From assembly GCF_000332515.2 (NCBI RefSeq), contig NZ_AOGZ02000014.1, forward strand, positions 1,318,001 through 1,382,000: DNA of 64,000 nt. Reading direction: 5' to 3'. The position numbers and the translations under genes are program-made. The notes below the pieces were generated by a model. The model was not told the DNA's origin. It searched no databases and saw only the letters and a program-made list of their open reading frames with translations. Numbering within the stretch: the first letter of the stretch is position 1; every line of letters begins with the position of its first letter. Positions 33,896 through 43,240 of the stretch are shown one piece after another. The DNA comes from Leptospira wolbachii serovar Codice str. CDC. GTDB lineage: Bacteria > Spirochaetota > Leptospiria > Leptospirales > Leptospiraceae.

Positions 33896-35202
33896 TGAAT
33901 TCAATCTATCTACGTTTTCTGTTTTTATTTATCAATATTCTAGTTCTTATCGATTGTAAAACTAAACTAGATTTAGGCGATGAATCAAATCTTCCGGTTA
34001 TTTCCACACTCTTTAATAACAGAATGTTATTACTGTTGAAAGGAACGTATGCAACGGATAATCCACTTGATTGGAATGAGCTCAACAATGGAACCGGAGA
34101 ATTGTATATTGATTCCCAAGGAGAAGGACTTGATCCGACGATGACCTTGGTCAACCAACCCAAAGTAGGAAACCTTCCGATCTTTTTAGATATTGGAGAA
34201 GTGCGAATTTCGAGTAAGTATGTAAAAGGATTAAATGACCTCACTCAAATTCGTGATACAGTAGATTCCAATAAATTCTGGGACTACATTGCACCGAACC
34301 GACAGGTATTTTGTACGGTCACTTACTCATTTGATAATAACACCTGCACAGAAAGTAATGGAATTATAAAAGCCTCTGATTTTTTTAATGGGGTCGGAGC
34401 CCAATTTCCATCCAACGATCCTTCTGCAGAAACAGTAGGTTGGGAATCTTCTTTTTCAGCAGGTAGAGCCTGGTTTGGGCGCGAGTATTACTACGCCGCC
34501 ATCTACTTTCGCTCTCTTGTGATTGGATACGCTTTGGATGGAGGAGCACCCGTTTCTGGCCGATTTGACAATAGACCCATTATCAATGGACTGAATATTG
34601 TGCCACGTAACAACTATGTGGCGGGAACATCAACCTCCGCTAAAAGTACAATTGTTCCCAAAATGTTCCCCGCACTCTACACCCAACTTGCTAGCCAATC
34701 GGTTCAATCGGATATGCAGATCCGAGATGGATTTGACCCTTATATCTTGGAAGTGCGAGTTAACCTCAAAGAAAATCTAATGTTACATTCGTATGTTACG
34801 AGTCGTGCGACAACTGTAACCTATGTGGGGATCAGCGATATTTTTTATGACCATAAAGGGGAGGGTGACGCTGGCGGCAATTTATTGACAAGAGCTCGGA
34901 TCATTTACCCTGAAACGGCATCTAGTTTAACCATCTCGGGTGGTGGAAATTCCTTGTTACACTACTATGGAATATTTAGGGAACAAGAATCTGATTTTTT
35001 AAACGTTTTGCCTCTTGCGGCAACACCTGCAAAACAGGGGGCAAAAATAAAATACCTAAACCCAGGAACTTATAAGGCTGTTTGTTTGGGAGACCTCGTG
35101 AAACGGGACGGATTTCCTGACACTGTAGTACGAGAGACTACATTTAACATCCCGGAATACCCTTTCCGGCAGACGTATAACGTTGATTTGACTTGCCCTT
35201 AG
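33895..35202 (+). CDS. Large lipoprotein of unknown function
   Basis: 435 residues. The N-terminus FLFLFINILVLIDCKTKLD is a lipoprotein signal with Cys near residue 21. The mature sequence has no motif I can name; it is rich in Asn, Tyr and Gly, with beta-strand-like stretches (GELYIDSQGEGLDP, YYAAIYFRSLVIGYALDG) and a C-terminal part (YPFRQTYNVDLTC) with a final Cys that might bridge to an internal one. It is translated directly after the barrel gene (TAATG overlap), suggesting a barrel-lipoprotein pair at the outer membrane. Ends with a possible weak hairpin terminator. Confidence 0.65.
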   Translation: MNSIYLRFLFLFINILVLIDCKTKLDLGDESNLPVISTLFNNRMLLLLKGTYATDNPLDWNELNNGTGELYIDSQGEGLDPTMTLVNQPKVGNLPIFLDIGEVRISSKYVKGLNDLTQIRDTVDSNKFWDYIAPNRQVFCTVTYSFDNNTCTESNGIIKASDFFNGVGAQFPSNDPSAETVGWESSFSAGRAWFGREYYYAAIYFRSLVIGYALDGGAPVSGRFDNRPIINGLNIVPRNNYVAGTSTSAKSTIVPKMFPALYTQLASQSVQSDMQIRDGFDPYILEVRVNLKENLMLHSYVTSRATTVTYVGISDIFYDHKGEGDAGGNLLTRARIIYPETASSLTISGGGNSLLHYYGIFREQESDFLNVLPLAATPAKQGAKIKYLNPGTYKAVCLGDLVKRDGFPDTVVRETTFNIPEYPFRQTYNVDLTCP

Positions 35203-35241
35203 TAAAAAATTAGTTTCCCCTTTCAATTTTACTTTTTTTTT
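35201..35241 (+). terminator. Weak AT-rich terminator after the lipoprotein gene
   Basis: AGTAAAA (35201-35207) pairs with TTTTACT (35227-35233), followed by a run of about nine T residues. The stem is all A/T except two G/C pairs, so it is weak. Confidence 0.3.
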
Positions 35242-35280
35242 AGCACCGTTTTTTGTGAAGTTGGTAAAAGTACCAATGAT

Positions 35281-37131
35281 ATGAAAACGATATTGCTAAA
35301 ACTCCGTACCCTCTTGTCCAAGGATTCCCTCCCTCATGGAGAATTGCAGTTTCCAATTCGATACAAACTCCTTCTCATTACCTCAGTTGTCCTGCTTATT
35401 TCCATGTCAGGCATCATCTTTCTTGCTTCTTATTTTTTCAGAAAAGATAGTGAGGTTCGAGTTAAAGAAAATAATATCAAAATTAACGAGATCCTTTCCT
35501 TAAAAGTAAAATCGGACTTACATTCGATAAAACAAGATGTCCATATCACGGCATCTGCCATTTTAAGAAACCCCAACTCTGCCAATGCAATCGCCAAAGA
35601 GTTGTTTGAAGAAGATCAAAACTTTCTTTTGATTGGAGCTTACGATGTGAGCTTAAATCCAAAATTTGAAACTTTGAATGATGAATTTCTACAAAAATAT
35701 GATTATCAAAAATCAGAAGTGAAGGAATTACTTCGTAATATCCAACCAAAACTAAAAAAATCCTTTGGTGGTACAACTGTCATTTGGAATGCAAGTCCTC
35801 GCTTTCGACATCCAATCCTCTGTCTCAGTTTCCCACTTTCGGAATCTAAAGATACACATACCATTCTTGTAACTTTAGTCAAACTAGATAGTTTGTTAGA
35901 CGCATTTCAAACATCAGGTCCAGTCGAAACCTTCCTCGTGAGTGAGGATGGAAGTGTATTAGCACATCCAGATGCAAAAGTAGTTTTATCGGGTATCAAT
36001 CTAAATGATCTTCCTATTGTGGAACGTATGAAAAAATCCACCGTAGACAATGGGCAGTTTCGTTATGAATCTAAAGATGGTGTTTCCTATCTTGGATCTT
36101 TCAAAAAACTAGGGCTCGGTGGTGTTGGTGTAATATCACAAGTAAGGGAAGCAAAGATCTTTGAAGAAGTTAATAACATTCAGAAACGAAACGTCTACAT
36201 ATTGATTGTTTCGTTAGCACTTTCTTTTATCGTTGTTTATATTTTTGCAAAATCTCTATCAACACCCATTCTTAAATTAGTCGACGCTTCTGAAGAAATC
36301 AGACGTGGGAACTATCATATTGAACTTCACGCTACCACTCATGATGAAATTGGAACTCTTACCAAATCGTTCGTGAGTATGGGACGGGGTTTGGAAGAAC
36401 GTGAAAAATTAAAAGACTCCTTTGGAAGATTTGTCAACCAAGACATCGCAGAACTTGCAGCCAAAGGGAAACTATCTCTTGGTGGACAAAGAAAGTATTG
36501 CACCATCTTTTTCTCAGACATTCGAAGTTTTACAGCAATTTCAGAAAAACTACAACCAGAAGAGGTTGTTGAATTTTTAAACCAATACATGACAGAGATG
36601 GTGAAATGTGTCCAAGAAACGGGTGGGACTGTAGATAAGTTTATCGGGGACGCCATTATGGCAACTTGGGGGGCACTCCGTGATTCTAAACACCATGCAA
36701 AGTTAACTGTCGAAGCGGCACTTAGGATGCGCGACAAACTCATTGAGTTTAACAAAGGCAGAGGCACTGTTAAAAAACCAATCATTCAAATTGGATGTGG
36801 GATTAATACTGGTTATGTCATTGCGGGACAAATCGGAAGTTCCGATAAAATGGAATACACGGTCATTGGCGATTCAGTCAACCTTGCTTCCCGCGTGGAG
36901 TCACTGAATAAAGAGACTCACACTGACATACTCATAACAGAAACCACTTACCAAGAAGTCAAATCCGACTACCATGTACTGAGTATGGGAGAAATTGAAT
37001 TAAAAGGGAAATCCAAAGCTCAAAAAGTCTATGCAGTGCTTGGAAGAAAAACAGATCCAAATTATCCCAAAAACCTAAGCGAACTACAAAAGTTAGTTGG
37101 AATCACTGTAGTGAAAAAGGGGAAAAAATGA
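35281..37131 (+). CDS. Membrane-bound class III adenylate cyclase with extracytoplasmic sensor and HAMP
   Basis: 616 residues. Membrane helix 1 (about 24-49: LLLITSVVLLISMSGIIFLA), a Cache-like periplasmic sensor (about 50-300), membrane helix 2 (about 306-328), a HAMP linker, then the cyclase domain (about 405-570). The two metal aspartates are in FFSDIRSFT and KFIGDAIMATWG; the adenine-selecting Lys is in DKFIGD, while the second specificity position is Thr (EYTVIGDSVNLASR) instead of Asp. Lys/Thr is the pattern of class IIIb adenylate cyclases, several of which respond to bicarbonate. A FecR protein gene overlaps its stop by 4 bp, so its cAMP output or its sensor is linked to the envelope proteins encoded downstream. 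Confidence 0.9.
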   Translation: MKTILLKLRTLLSKDSLPHGELQFPIRYKLLLITSVVLLISMSGIIFLASYFFRKDSEVRVKENNIKINEILSLKVKSDLHSIKQDVHITASAILRNPNSANAIAKELFEEDQNFLLIGAYDVSLNPKFETLNDEFLQKYDYQKSEVKELLRNIQPKLKKSFGGTTVIWNASPRFRHPILCLSFPLSESKDTHTILVTLVKLDSLLDAFQTSGPVETFLVSEDGSVLAHPDAKVVLSGINLNDLPIVERMKKSTVDNGQFRYESKDGVSYLGSFKKLGLGGVGVISQVREAKIFEEVNNIQKRNVYILIVSLALSFIVVYIFAKSLSTPILKLVDASEEIRRGNYHIELHATTHDEIGTLTKSFVSMGRGLEEREKLKDSFGRFVNQDIAELAAKGKLSLGGQRKYCTIFFSDIRSFTAISEKLQPEEVVEFLNQYMTEMVKCVQETGGTVDKFIGDAIMATWGALRDSKHHAKLTVEAALRMRDKLIEFNKGRGTVKKPIIQIGCGINTGYVIAGQIGSSDKMEYTVIGDSVNLASRVESLNKETHTDILITETTYQEVKSDYHVLSMGEIELKGKSKAQKVYAVLGRKTDPNYPKNLSELQKLVGITVVKKGKK

Positions 37132-39032
37132 ATTTAGACAAACGCGACCGTCTCGTCTTATTCACCCTCTTAAGCGTAGCAATATTATTCACGATTTTAT
37201 TTTATTTGGATATCAATCGCAAAATTGGGATTGGAGATCGTGAAGTTGTTGGAACCATCTTTTTTAAAAACAATATTGTTCAAAGAAAATTTGAAGACGA
37301 AGTGATTTGGGAAAAACTGGAAAACAACAGTTCTCTCACTAATAAAGATACGATTCGATCGGAAGCATTTTCTGATGCACTCATTCGATTAAAAGACGGA
37401 ACAGAAATTAACATCGATGAAAATTCAATGTTTAACTTGGATTTGACGGGAGAAGAACCAAACCTTGAATTCACCCAAGGTTCCCTAGAAGTCAAAAAGA
37501 ACGAATCCCAAAAAAGTCAGTTAAAAATTACAAGTTCTGGAAGCGAAATCAATGTAGATTCTGGAAATGTCAAAATTGAACGTTCCAAAGAAAGAGAACT
37601 GAGTCTTTTTGTGGAAAAAGGAAAAACAACTATCAAACAGAAGGACGGAAAGTCCGTGGCTGTCGATGAGGGGAAAAAAGCGGAATTCAAAAAAACAGGA
37701 ATCGAAATCAAAAAAATTCCCGTTGTTCTCCTAGCGCCTTCTTCTCAAAAATTATTCTATGCAGAGCCGGACGATGTATCAGTCCACTTTCAGTGGAAAG
37801 TAGAATCTGGATATGAAGATCCTATTTTAGAAATTTCCAGATCACCTAACTTTCAAATGATATTTATCAATGAAAAAGTTGAGGGAACACAGGCCGACTT
37901 CAGATTAAAAGAAGGTACATTCTACTGGAGATTGAAGGTCAAAAATAAAACTGGTAGCGGAAATGAATTCAGCGAGATCAATAAATTTTTTGTATCAAAA
38001 ATGGAATCCTTTCAGGGAGAATCTCCGGAACAAGGAACAGTGATACCCTTTGTCCAAACATATCCTTTAGTAACTCTCACTTGGACCAAACTATCTACGG
38101 CTAACTCATATAAGTTGATTGTATCGAATTCGCCTAAACTAACAAACCCAATTAAACAATTAGAAACTACCGCAAACCAAATTTCCTACGATGATTTTAA
38201 AGAAGGTACATATTATTGGAAGGTAATTGGTAAATCTGCCTTTCCGGACACAAAAGATAGAGAAAGCCAAACCCTTTCCTTTACAGTAAAAAAACAGAAC
38301 AATGTGCCGGCACCGAAATGGTTACGGCCATCACCCAACTCTGAAATTTCAGCAGATGAAATCAAACAAAACCAAGCCATATTAATTTGGGATGGGAATG
38401 CAGAATTGAAGTCTTATCAATTGAAAATTTCCAAAGATTCTAAAATGGCAAACATAGTTTTCTCTGAAGAAACAGCCTCTAACTTTCTTGTACCAAATTG
38501 GAACCAATTAGGAAAAGGAACTTTCTACGCAAGCATCATTGGTAAATCGAAAGAAGGCAAAGAAACGGAAACGTCCGCTTTACTAAGTTTTGCTGTCGTG
38601 GATAAAAAGAAAATTCCAGAACCGGAAGTGGATCCAAACGAAAACAAACCTTCACAAAAATTAGAACCTAAATTGGAAATGATGTCTCCGAATGGAACTG
38701 TCGTGCAAATGAAAGGAAAATCCAGTTTAGAATTTCAGTGGAAAGTAACAGGAGTAGCAGGCGAACGATATGATTTAGTTCTGTATCAACATAATGGAGA
38801 CAAAAAGATTGCCATTTATAAAATTACAACAAAGGATTCCAAACATACTTTAAAAGATTTAAGTATCTTAGATGAGGGTTCGTTTTCATGGGATCTTAGC
38901 GTTTATAAAGATTCCAGTTTATTGTTATCTCGAAAGGGAAGTTTCATTCTGGCTTTGGATCAATTTAAGTCGTTAAAACCTTCTGATATAGAGTTTATCT
39001 CACCAAAACGGTTGTACAAAGAAAAACGATGA
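37128..39032 (+). CDS. Membrane-anchored FecR-domain protein with fibronectin-like repeats
   Basis: 634 residues. An N-terminal membrane anchor (LVLFTLLSVAILFTILFYLDI, residues 9-29) is followed by a FecR domain (about 36-160; KDTIRSEAFSDALIRLKDGTEI is typical) and then at least four fibronectin-III-like units, recognisable by repeated VHFQWKV, LTWTKL, YYWKVIG and LIWDGN cores. Most of the protein is extracytoplasmic. FecR domains normally receive or relay surface signals; here, with no TonB receptor or ECF sigma gene nearby, it is more likely a partner of the cyclase encoded immediately before (ATGA overlap). Confidence 0.75.
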   Translation: MNLDKRDRLVLFTLLSVAILFTILFYLDINRKIGIGDREVVGTIFFKNNIVQRKFEDEVIWEKLENNSSLTNKDTIRSEAFSDALIRLKDGTEINIDENSMFNLDLTGEEPNLEFTQGSLEVKKNESQKSQLKITSSGSEINVDSGNVKIERSKERELSLFVEKGKTTIKQKDGKSVAVDEGKKAEFKKTGIEIKKIPVVLLAPSSQKLFYAEPDDVSVHFQWKVESGYEDPILEISRSPNFQMIFINEKVEGTQADFRLKEGTFYWRLKVKNKTGSGNEFSEINKFFVSKMESFQGESPEQGTVIPFVQTYPLVTLTWTKLSTANSYKLIVSNSPKLTNPIKQLETTANQISYDDFKEGTYYWKVIGKSAFPDTKDRESQTLSFTVKKQNNVPAPKWLRPSPNSEISADEIKQNQAILIWDGNAELKSYQLKISKDSKMANIVFSEETASNFLVPNWNQLGKGTFYASIIGKSKEGKETETSALLSFAVVDKKKIPEPEVDPNENKPSQKLEPKLEMMSPNGTVVQMKGKSSLEFQWKVTGVAGERYDLVLYQHNGDKKIAIYKITTKDSKHTLKDLSILDEGSFSWDLSVYKDSSLLLSRKGSFILALDQFKSLKPSDIEFISPKRLYKEKR

Positions 39033-40033
39033 AACTAAATATGAAACGATTCTTATTATTCTTTTGTTTTCTATCCTTTGCAATCGGTGCACAAGACGGG
39101 ACAAAACTAATCGTCTGGAAACCCATTTCCGGAGCTAGTGGATACCAAATCCAAATCAAAGAAAAAACTGGGAAAGTGGTTATCGATAAAAAAATTGATA
39201 CCGCTTACCAATCCATTGAGGAACTTCCTTCTGGTGTGTATCTTGTTAGAACTGCACCTCTGAACATATTTAAAAAACCAGCAGTTTGGTCTGCATGGAA
39301 AGATGTGGAAGTCATTCTGTCGGAACCACCTAAGGTAGTGTTAGAGGAAGAAAAACCTATCCTCCTTCCCAAATCAGAATCCAAAGTAGAAAAAACAATA
39401 TCAAATGTTACTATTGAAGGAGAACATTTTTTAGATGCTACCAAAGTGGACCTTACCCGAAAGAATGAGGCGCTCCCAATCCTAAGTAAAGAAGTCAAAT
39501 CACCAGAACGTATCGATATAAAAGTAGATACAACTGATGCAAAATCAGGAACGTATGATTTGACTGTCACCAATCCTTATCAAAAACCCAAGGTCGTTAC
39601 AAATTTTGTTCAGGTTGAAGAACCAAAACATGCAGTTGATCCCAACGGATCCCGCAAAGGTAAACTATTGTCGAAACCTTTTCGTGATTACACTTATGAA
39701 GAGATGTTGTCATTTTTAGAAACTGATATTGCTGTAAATTGCAGAAACACTAAAGTTCCAGCCTTAACCTTAAGTGAATGTCACAAAACATACGTTATAT
39801 TGAATTTTTCTAGTGATGATAATCATTCCGTATTCGAATTTTACAAATTAATCAACGAAAATGAATCTGATAGAATGAGTGCCTACCAATACTTTGCAAA
39901 AAACTGCTCTCCAAGATTTCGACCTGCGTTTGAACGAATGGAACTACAATGGAAAAATCGGAACAATCTAGACCCGGATGAACGAGAATCTTTGGTCCAA
40001 GAATTGGCTAAATTTCGAAATTGTTCTAGGTAA
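39029..40033 (+). CDS. Secreted protein with Fn3/IPT-like domains, third gene of the cyclase operon
   Basis: 334 residues, 4-bp overlap with the FecR gene. Signal peptide FLLFFCFLSFAIGAQ, an Fn3-like segment (IVWKPISGASGYQIQIKEK then PSGVYLVRTAPLN), a Glu/Lys/Pro linker, an IPT-like strand segment (NVTIEGEHFLDATKVDLTR and SGTYDLTVTNPYQKPKVV) and a distinct C-terminal 120 residues with four cysteines (VNCRN, SECHK, KNCSP, FRNCSR). The C-terminal part is not recognised. The family is unnamed to me; it likely binds the FecR protein in the periplasm through the shared Fn3-like units. Confidence 0.65.
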   Translation: MKLNMKRFLLFFCFLSFAIGAQDGTKLIVWKPISGASGYQIQIKEKTGKVVIDKKIDTAYQSIEELPSGVYLVRTAPLNIFKKPAVWSAWKDVEVILSEPPKVVLEEEKPILLPKSESKVEKTISNVTIEGEHFLDATKVDLTRKNEALPILSKEVKSPERIDIKVDTTDAKSGTYDLTVTNPYQKPKVVTNFVQVEEPKHAVDPNGSRKGKLLSKPFRDYTYEEMLSFLETDIAVNCRNTKVPALTLSECHKTYVILNFSSDDNHSVFEFYKLINENESDRMSAYQYFAKNCSPRFRPAFERMELQWKNRNNLDPDERESLVQELAKFRNCSR

Positions 40034-40085
40034 ATTCTTTTTCTTTTGCTTGTAAGGAATCCCTTTTTTTAGTCCTATTAGGAGA

Positions 40086-40682
40086 ATGAGATACTCTTTG
40101 ATTGCATCGGTTGGAATCACATTGGCTTCAATGCAAGCCCTTCATTCCGAACCATCCGTTCTGAGCCAAAATGTGAAAGAAGTCACAACTAGAATCCAGG
40201 ATTTGGCTCTCTACCCTACTCTTTCCAAAAAAAGACTCTATGGTGCCGTTTCTAAAGGTGGTGCCATTCGATTTGATCTGAAAGCCGGAGAGGCATCCCC
40301 TCAGTCCATAGGCATTGGTGTGGCAACTGATGGAAAATTAAAAGAGTGGGTTCTTACTGTATATTCCGGTAATGGACAAAATGAAAACCCAACCATCTTA
40401 AGAAAAGAAAAGATCGAAGGGGAAGCTCAGTGGGTCTTCGAATTGTTAGCACCACCAGAAGAAATTACAGTGGAAATTCAAAACGTAAATTCCGAAACTC
40501 CAGTCTCAGTAGTGGAAATTGTCCATGGCTATTATTATGGATATTCAGTGGATAAAGAAAATAATACCAAACCCCAACCACAAAGTCCTACAAAACCAAA
40601 TCCAACAGATCCAGAAAAACTTTCACCCAATGATGTTCAAAATCGCACGGAATTTTACCGAGCACCTTTTACAAAAGACTGA
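40086..40682 (+). CDS. Secreted protein of unknown function
   Basis: 198 residues with signal peptide SLIASVGITLASMQALHSE. A central beta-rich domain (IRFDLKAGEASPQSIGIGVATDG, EWVLTVYSGNGQNENPT, VEIQNVNSETPVSVVEIVHGYYYGYS) resembles a jelly-roll/galactose-binding-like fold, and a Pro/Asn/Lys-rich tail follows. An AGGAG motif lies immediately before the ATG. No catalytic motif is seen. It may belong to the cyclase operon (52-base gap). Its 3' end overlaps the minus-strand DUF1574 gene by 28 bp. Confidence 0.6.
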   Translation: MRYSLIASVGITLASMQALHSEPSVLSQNVKEVTTRIQDLALYPTLSKKRLYGAVSKGGAIRFDLKAGEASPQSIGIGVATDGKLKEWVLTVYSGNGQNENPTILRKEKIEGEAQWVFELLAPPEEITVEIQNVNSETPVSVVEIVHGYYYGYSVDKENNTKPQPQSPTKPNPTDPEKLSPNDVQNRTEFYRAPFTKD

Positions 40683-41752
40683 ATTAGGTTTTTAAAAATA
40701 TAATCGGTATACTCATCATAACAAGTTGGTGACATGTGACCTGCATCACTGAAGTTGTTGCAGGTATAATTTGGATCATCGTTCATATTCCAAAAAGGAA
40801 TTCCATTTTGATTATGATAGGCAACCATCCTCGGAAACCAATCATGATACACCGTATCCACCTTACCTTCTCCCACAGAAACCTTCAAATTACGAATGTG
40901 ATCCATATAGGGCAATGAGAGTCGAACCCAAATCACTGCGGATGGTACTCCCAACTGTTTTGCAAGTTCCAAAGATTGGTTTGTAAAACTCAAAATGCTT
41001 TCTGAAAATTGGAATGGAACCAAATAAGAATGAAAGTCCCCAATCGCAGATTTTTTTAATAATTCAGCCGGGAGTACAGATTGGTGGGTTCCTGGAGTCA
41101 TGGCTGAACCTTTGCCCCTATTTAAATTTTCCATCAAGCTGTTACGTAACTCACGATAGGGAAACAAAAACGATTCCTTATTTTTGGCCCTTGTGATGAT
41201 AACCTCTAGCTTAGGACGGTATTGATAAGCACGAAACATTCGTTTTGCGATCAAAGTCGAAATATCATCCGTTGAAAATAGTGAAAAATGTTTTAAAACA
41301 AAAGATACATTGAGTCCATTAGTTAGAGTTTCATCCACTTTTAAAGTTGCTGCAGAATTGTACATTTCCACCGAGTGATCAAACAAAAAGAAATCTGGTT
41401 TTACATTGTCTTTGTGGAATTGTTCCATCCATTGTAATACATAATCTGGCTTTCCTCCCGGTACGGAGAAATTAAACATCACCCAACCAGGATACTTTCT
41501 ATGTATGTATTCATTGTCAAACAAGAGAGCACGAGAGTTGCCAAAGCAAACTAATACTTTGTCTCGATCTTTGTTAGACAAATAAACCTTCAGATCTTCA
41601 TATAACTGGTGTTTTTGGATATAGTTTATATCTGAAAGTGATTTTGAAAAATAAGTATGAACATTTTCGAGAAGCAAAAGTTTGTCCAAACAAAATGCAA
41701 GAAAAACAACTAGGAACGGGACTAATAAAAATCGATTACGAATTAAATCCAC
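40655..41752 (-). CDS. DUF1574 (SGNH-like) protein partnering the MBOAT acyltransferase
   Basis: 365 residues from GTG 41752 with AGGAG before it. One N-terminal membrane helix (FLLVPFLVVFLAFCLDKLLLL) and then an extracytoplasmic SGNH-like domain: CFGNSRALLFDN (block I-like GNSR), DFFLFDHSVEMYN, and NNFSDAGHMSPTCYDEYTDY with a late D..H pair. DUF1574 proteins are abundant in Leptospira and are paired with MBOAT proteins much as AlgJ/AlgX pair with AlgI. It would finish the transfer of an acyl (acetyl) group from the MBOAT enzyme to a cell-surface polymer. The MBOAT gene ends 8 bases upstream. Confidence 0.75.
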   Translation of the reverse strand: MDLIRNRFLLVPFLVVFLAFCLDKLLLLENVHTYFSKSLSDINYIQKHQLYEDLKVYLSNKDRDKVLVCFGNSRALLFDNEYIHRKYPGWVMFNFSVPGGKPDYVLQWMEQFHKDNVKPDFFLFDHSVEMYNSAATLKVDETLTNGLNVSFVLKHFSLFSTDDISTLIAKRMFRAYQYRPKLEVIITRAKNKESFLFPYRELRNSLMENLNRGKGSAMTPGTHQSVLPAELLKKSAIGDFHSYLVPFQFSESILSFTNQSLELAKQLGVPSAVIWVRLSLPYMDHIRNLKVSVGEGKVDTVYHDWFPRMVAYHNQNGIPFWNMNDDPNYTCNNFSDAGHMSPTCYDEYTDYIFKNLIQSFVKGAR

Positions 41753-41760
41753 AATGTCTC

Positions 41761-43239
41761 CTAAAACTTATAGTAAATAAATTCTCCGCCATCTTGGGAA
41801 AGAGTAGCGAGAAGAAATACAGTGATAATCCCAAGCACAGGAACCAACCACAAATCATGTTTACGAACTCGATCCCAAAATTCAGGAACATACTGAATGT
41901 GGTGGAAAAAAAGTAAGGCAATAGATGTATAAAAGATTCGTTCTAAGTTTTCAATGTGTTGAAATCGAAAAGAAGACCCAGTTCCAAACAACGATGTGGC
42001 AGCGAGTAACCACTCGTTGGAATCGCCGACAAACATTGCTTCCAAACTTTGTGAAAAGTGGGTAAAGATACCATGGAAATGATCCACCATATTTGATGCG
42101 TTATTCGAACGAAACATTAAACCAGAAATAGAAAACAAAACAAAAACAATGAGGGCCTTAACAACAATTAAGAATTTGTTTTTTTGCGGTGTTAACTTCC
42201 AGCCAAGATTGTCTTCAAAATATCTTTCCCCAGCAAGAATCACTCCCCAATAAAATCCCCAACAAATAAAGGTGTAATCGGCTCCGTGCCAAAATCCCCC
42301 GAGTGTCATAATGACGATTAGGTTTAAGTAAGTGCGAAGTTCTCCTTTACGAGAACCACCCAATGGAAAATAAATATAATCTCTAAGCCAAAAAGAAAGT
42401 GTGATATGCCAACGTTTCCAAAGTTCTCGCCCAGAGGTTGAGAAAAAGGGAGCCTTAAAGTTTTCAGGTGTTTCAAATCCTAAAAATAAAGCAATGGAAC
42501 GAGCCATATCAGTAAGTCCAGAAAAGTCACTATAAACTTGAATGGAATAACAAACTCCTGCGATGAATAACGAAAATGAATCATATTCGGCAGGAGAACC
42601 AAACACAGGTGAGATGGTGAGAGACATGGGATCTGCCACGAGTACTTTTTTCACAAGTCCAGACATGAGTAAATAAGACGCTCGGTACATCTTTTCTTTG
42701 TTTGGAGTGAGTTTGTCTAAGTTTGGAAAAAAGTCAGACATCCTCATGATGGGTCCGGCAATTAACACAGGGAAAAAAGCCACAAACAAAAAGTAATCTT
42801 CTACTTTAACAATAGGTTTTGTTGAATCACGATAGGTGTCAACTGCCGCAGCAATCACTTGAAAAGTATAAAAACTGATCGCAAGTGGTAGGGCAATGTG
42901 GATGAGATCAGGAACTTGTTTAAAGAACGGATAGTTGGTTAGATCAGCAAGAACCTTACTGAAAAAATAAATATATTTAAAAAATCCTAAATTGATTAGG
43001 TTGAGTGCAACTGTAAATCCAACCCAAAACTTTGTAGGACTTAATTTGATTTTGCGATACAAAAGGTAATTGATACTGATTACTACGAAAAAGTGGAAAG
43101 TCAGTGCCAAAGAAAAGTAGGCATAAAAACCGATTCCTGCAAGGAGCAGAAAATACTTTCGAACCTCTTTGGGGAGGGCCCAATAAAGCAAATAAACAAT
43201 GGAAAAGAAGATTAAAAATGGGATTGAGTTGAACAACAT
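41761..43239 (-). CDS. AlgI-type membrane-bound O-acyltransferase (MBOAT)
   Basis: 492 residues with about ten membrane segments. Family marks: MYRASYLLMSGLVKKVLVADP, YSIQVYSDFSGLTDMARSIALFLGFETPENF, KRWHITLSFWLRDYIYFPLGGSRKG and GGFWHGADYTFICWGFYWG, the last holding the conserved histidine. It brings an acyl group across the inner membrane to O-acetylate a polysaccharide or LPS. Together with the DUF1574 gene after it, this gives a two-part acylation system. It starts one base after the NYN gene stop, so the three genes are cotranscribed. Confidence 0.9.
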   Translation of the reverse strand: MLFNSIPFLIFFSIVYLLYWALPKEVRKYFLLLAGIGFYAYFSLALTFHFFVVISINYLLYRKIKLSPTKFWVGFTVALNLINLGFFKYIYFFSKVLADLTNYPFFKQVPDLIHIALPLAISFYTFQVIAAAVDTYRDSTKPIVKVEDYFLFVAFFPVLIAGPIMRMSDFFPNLDKLTPNKEKMYRASYLLMSGLVKKVLVADPMSLTISPVFGSPAEYDSFSLFIAGVCYSIQVYSDFSGLTDMARSIALFLGFETPENFKAPFFSTSGRELWKRWHITLSFWLRDYIYFPLGGSRKGELRTYLNLIVIMTLGGFWHGADYTFICWGFYWGVILAGERYFEDNLGWKLTPQKNKFLIVVKALIVFVLFSISGLMFRSNNASNMVDHFHGIFTHFSQSLEAMFVGDSNEWLLAATSLFGTGSSFRFQHIENLERIFYTSIALLFFHHIQYVPEFWDRVRKHDLWLVPVLGIITVFLLATLSQDGGEFIYYKF

Positions 43240-43240
43240 A

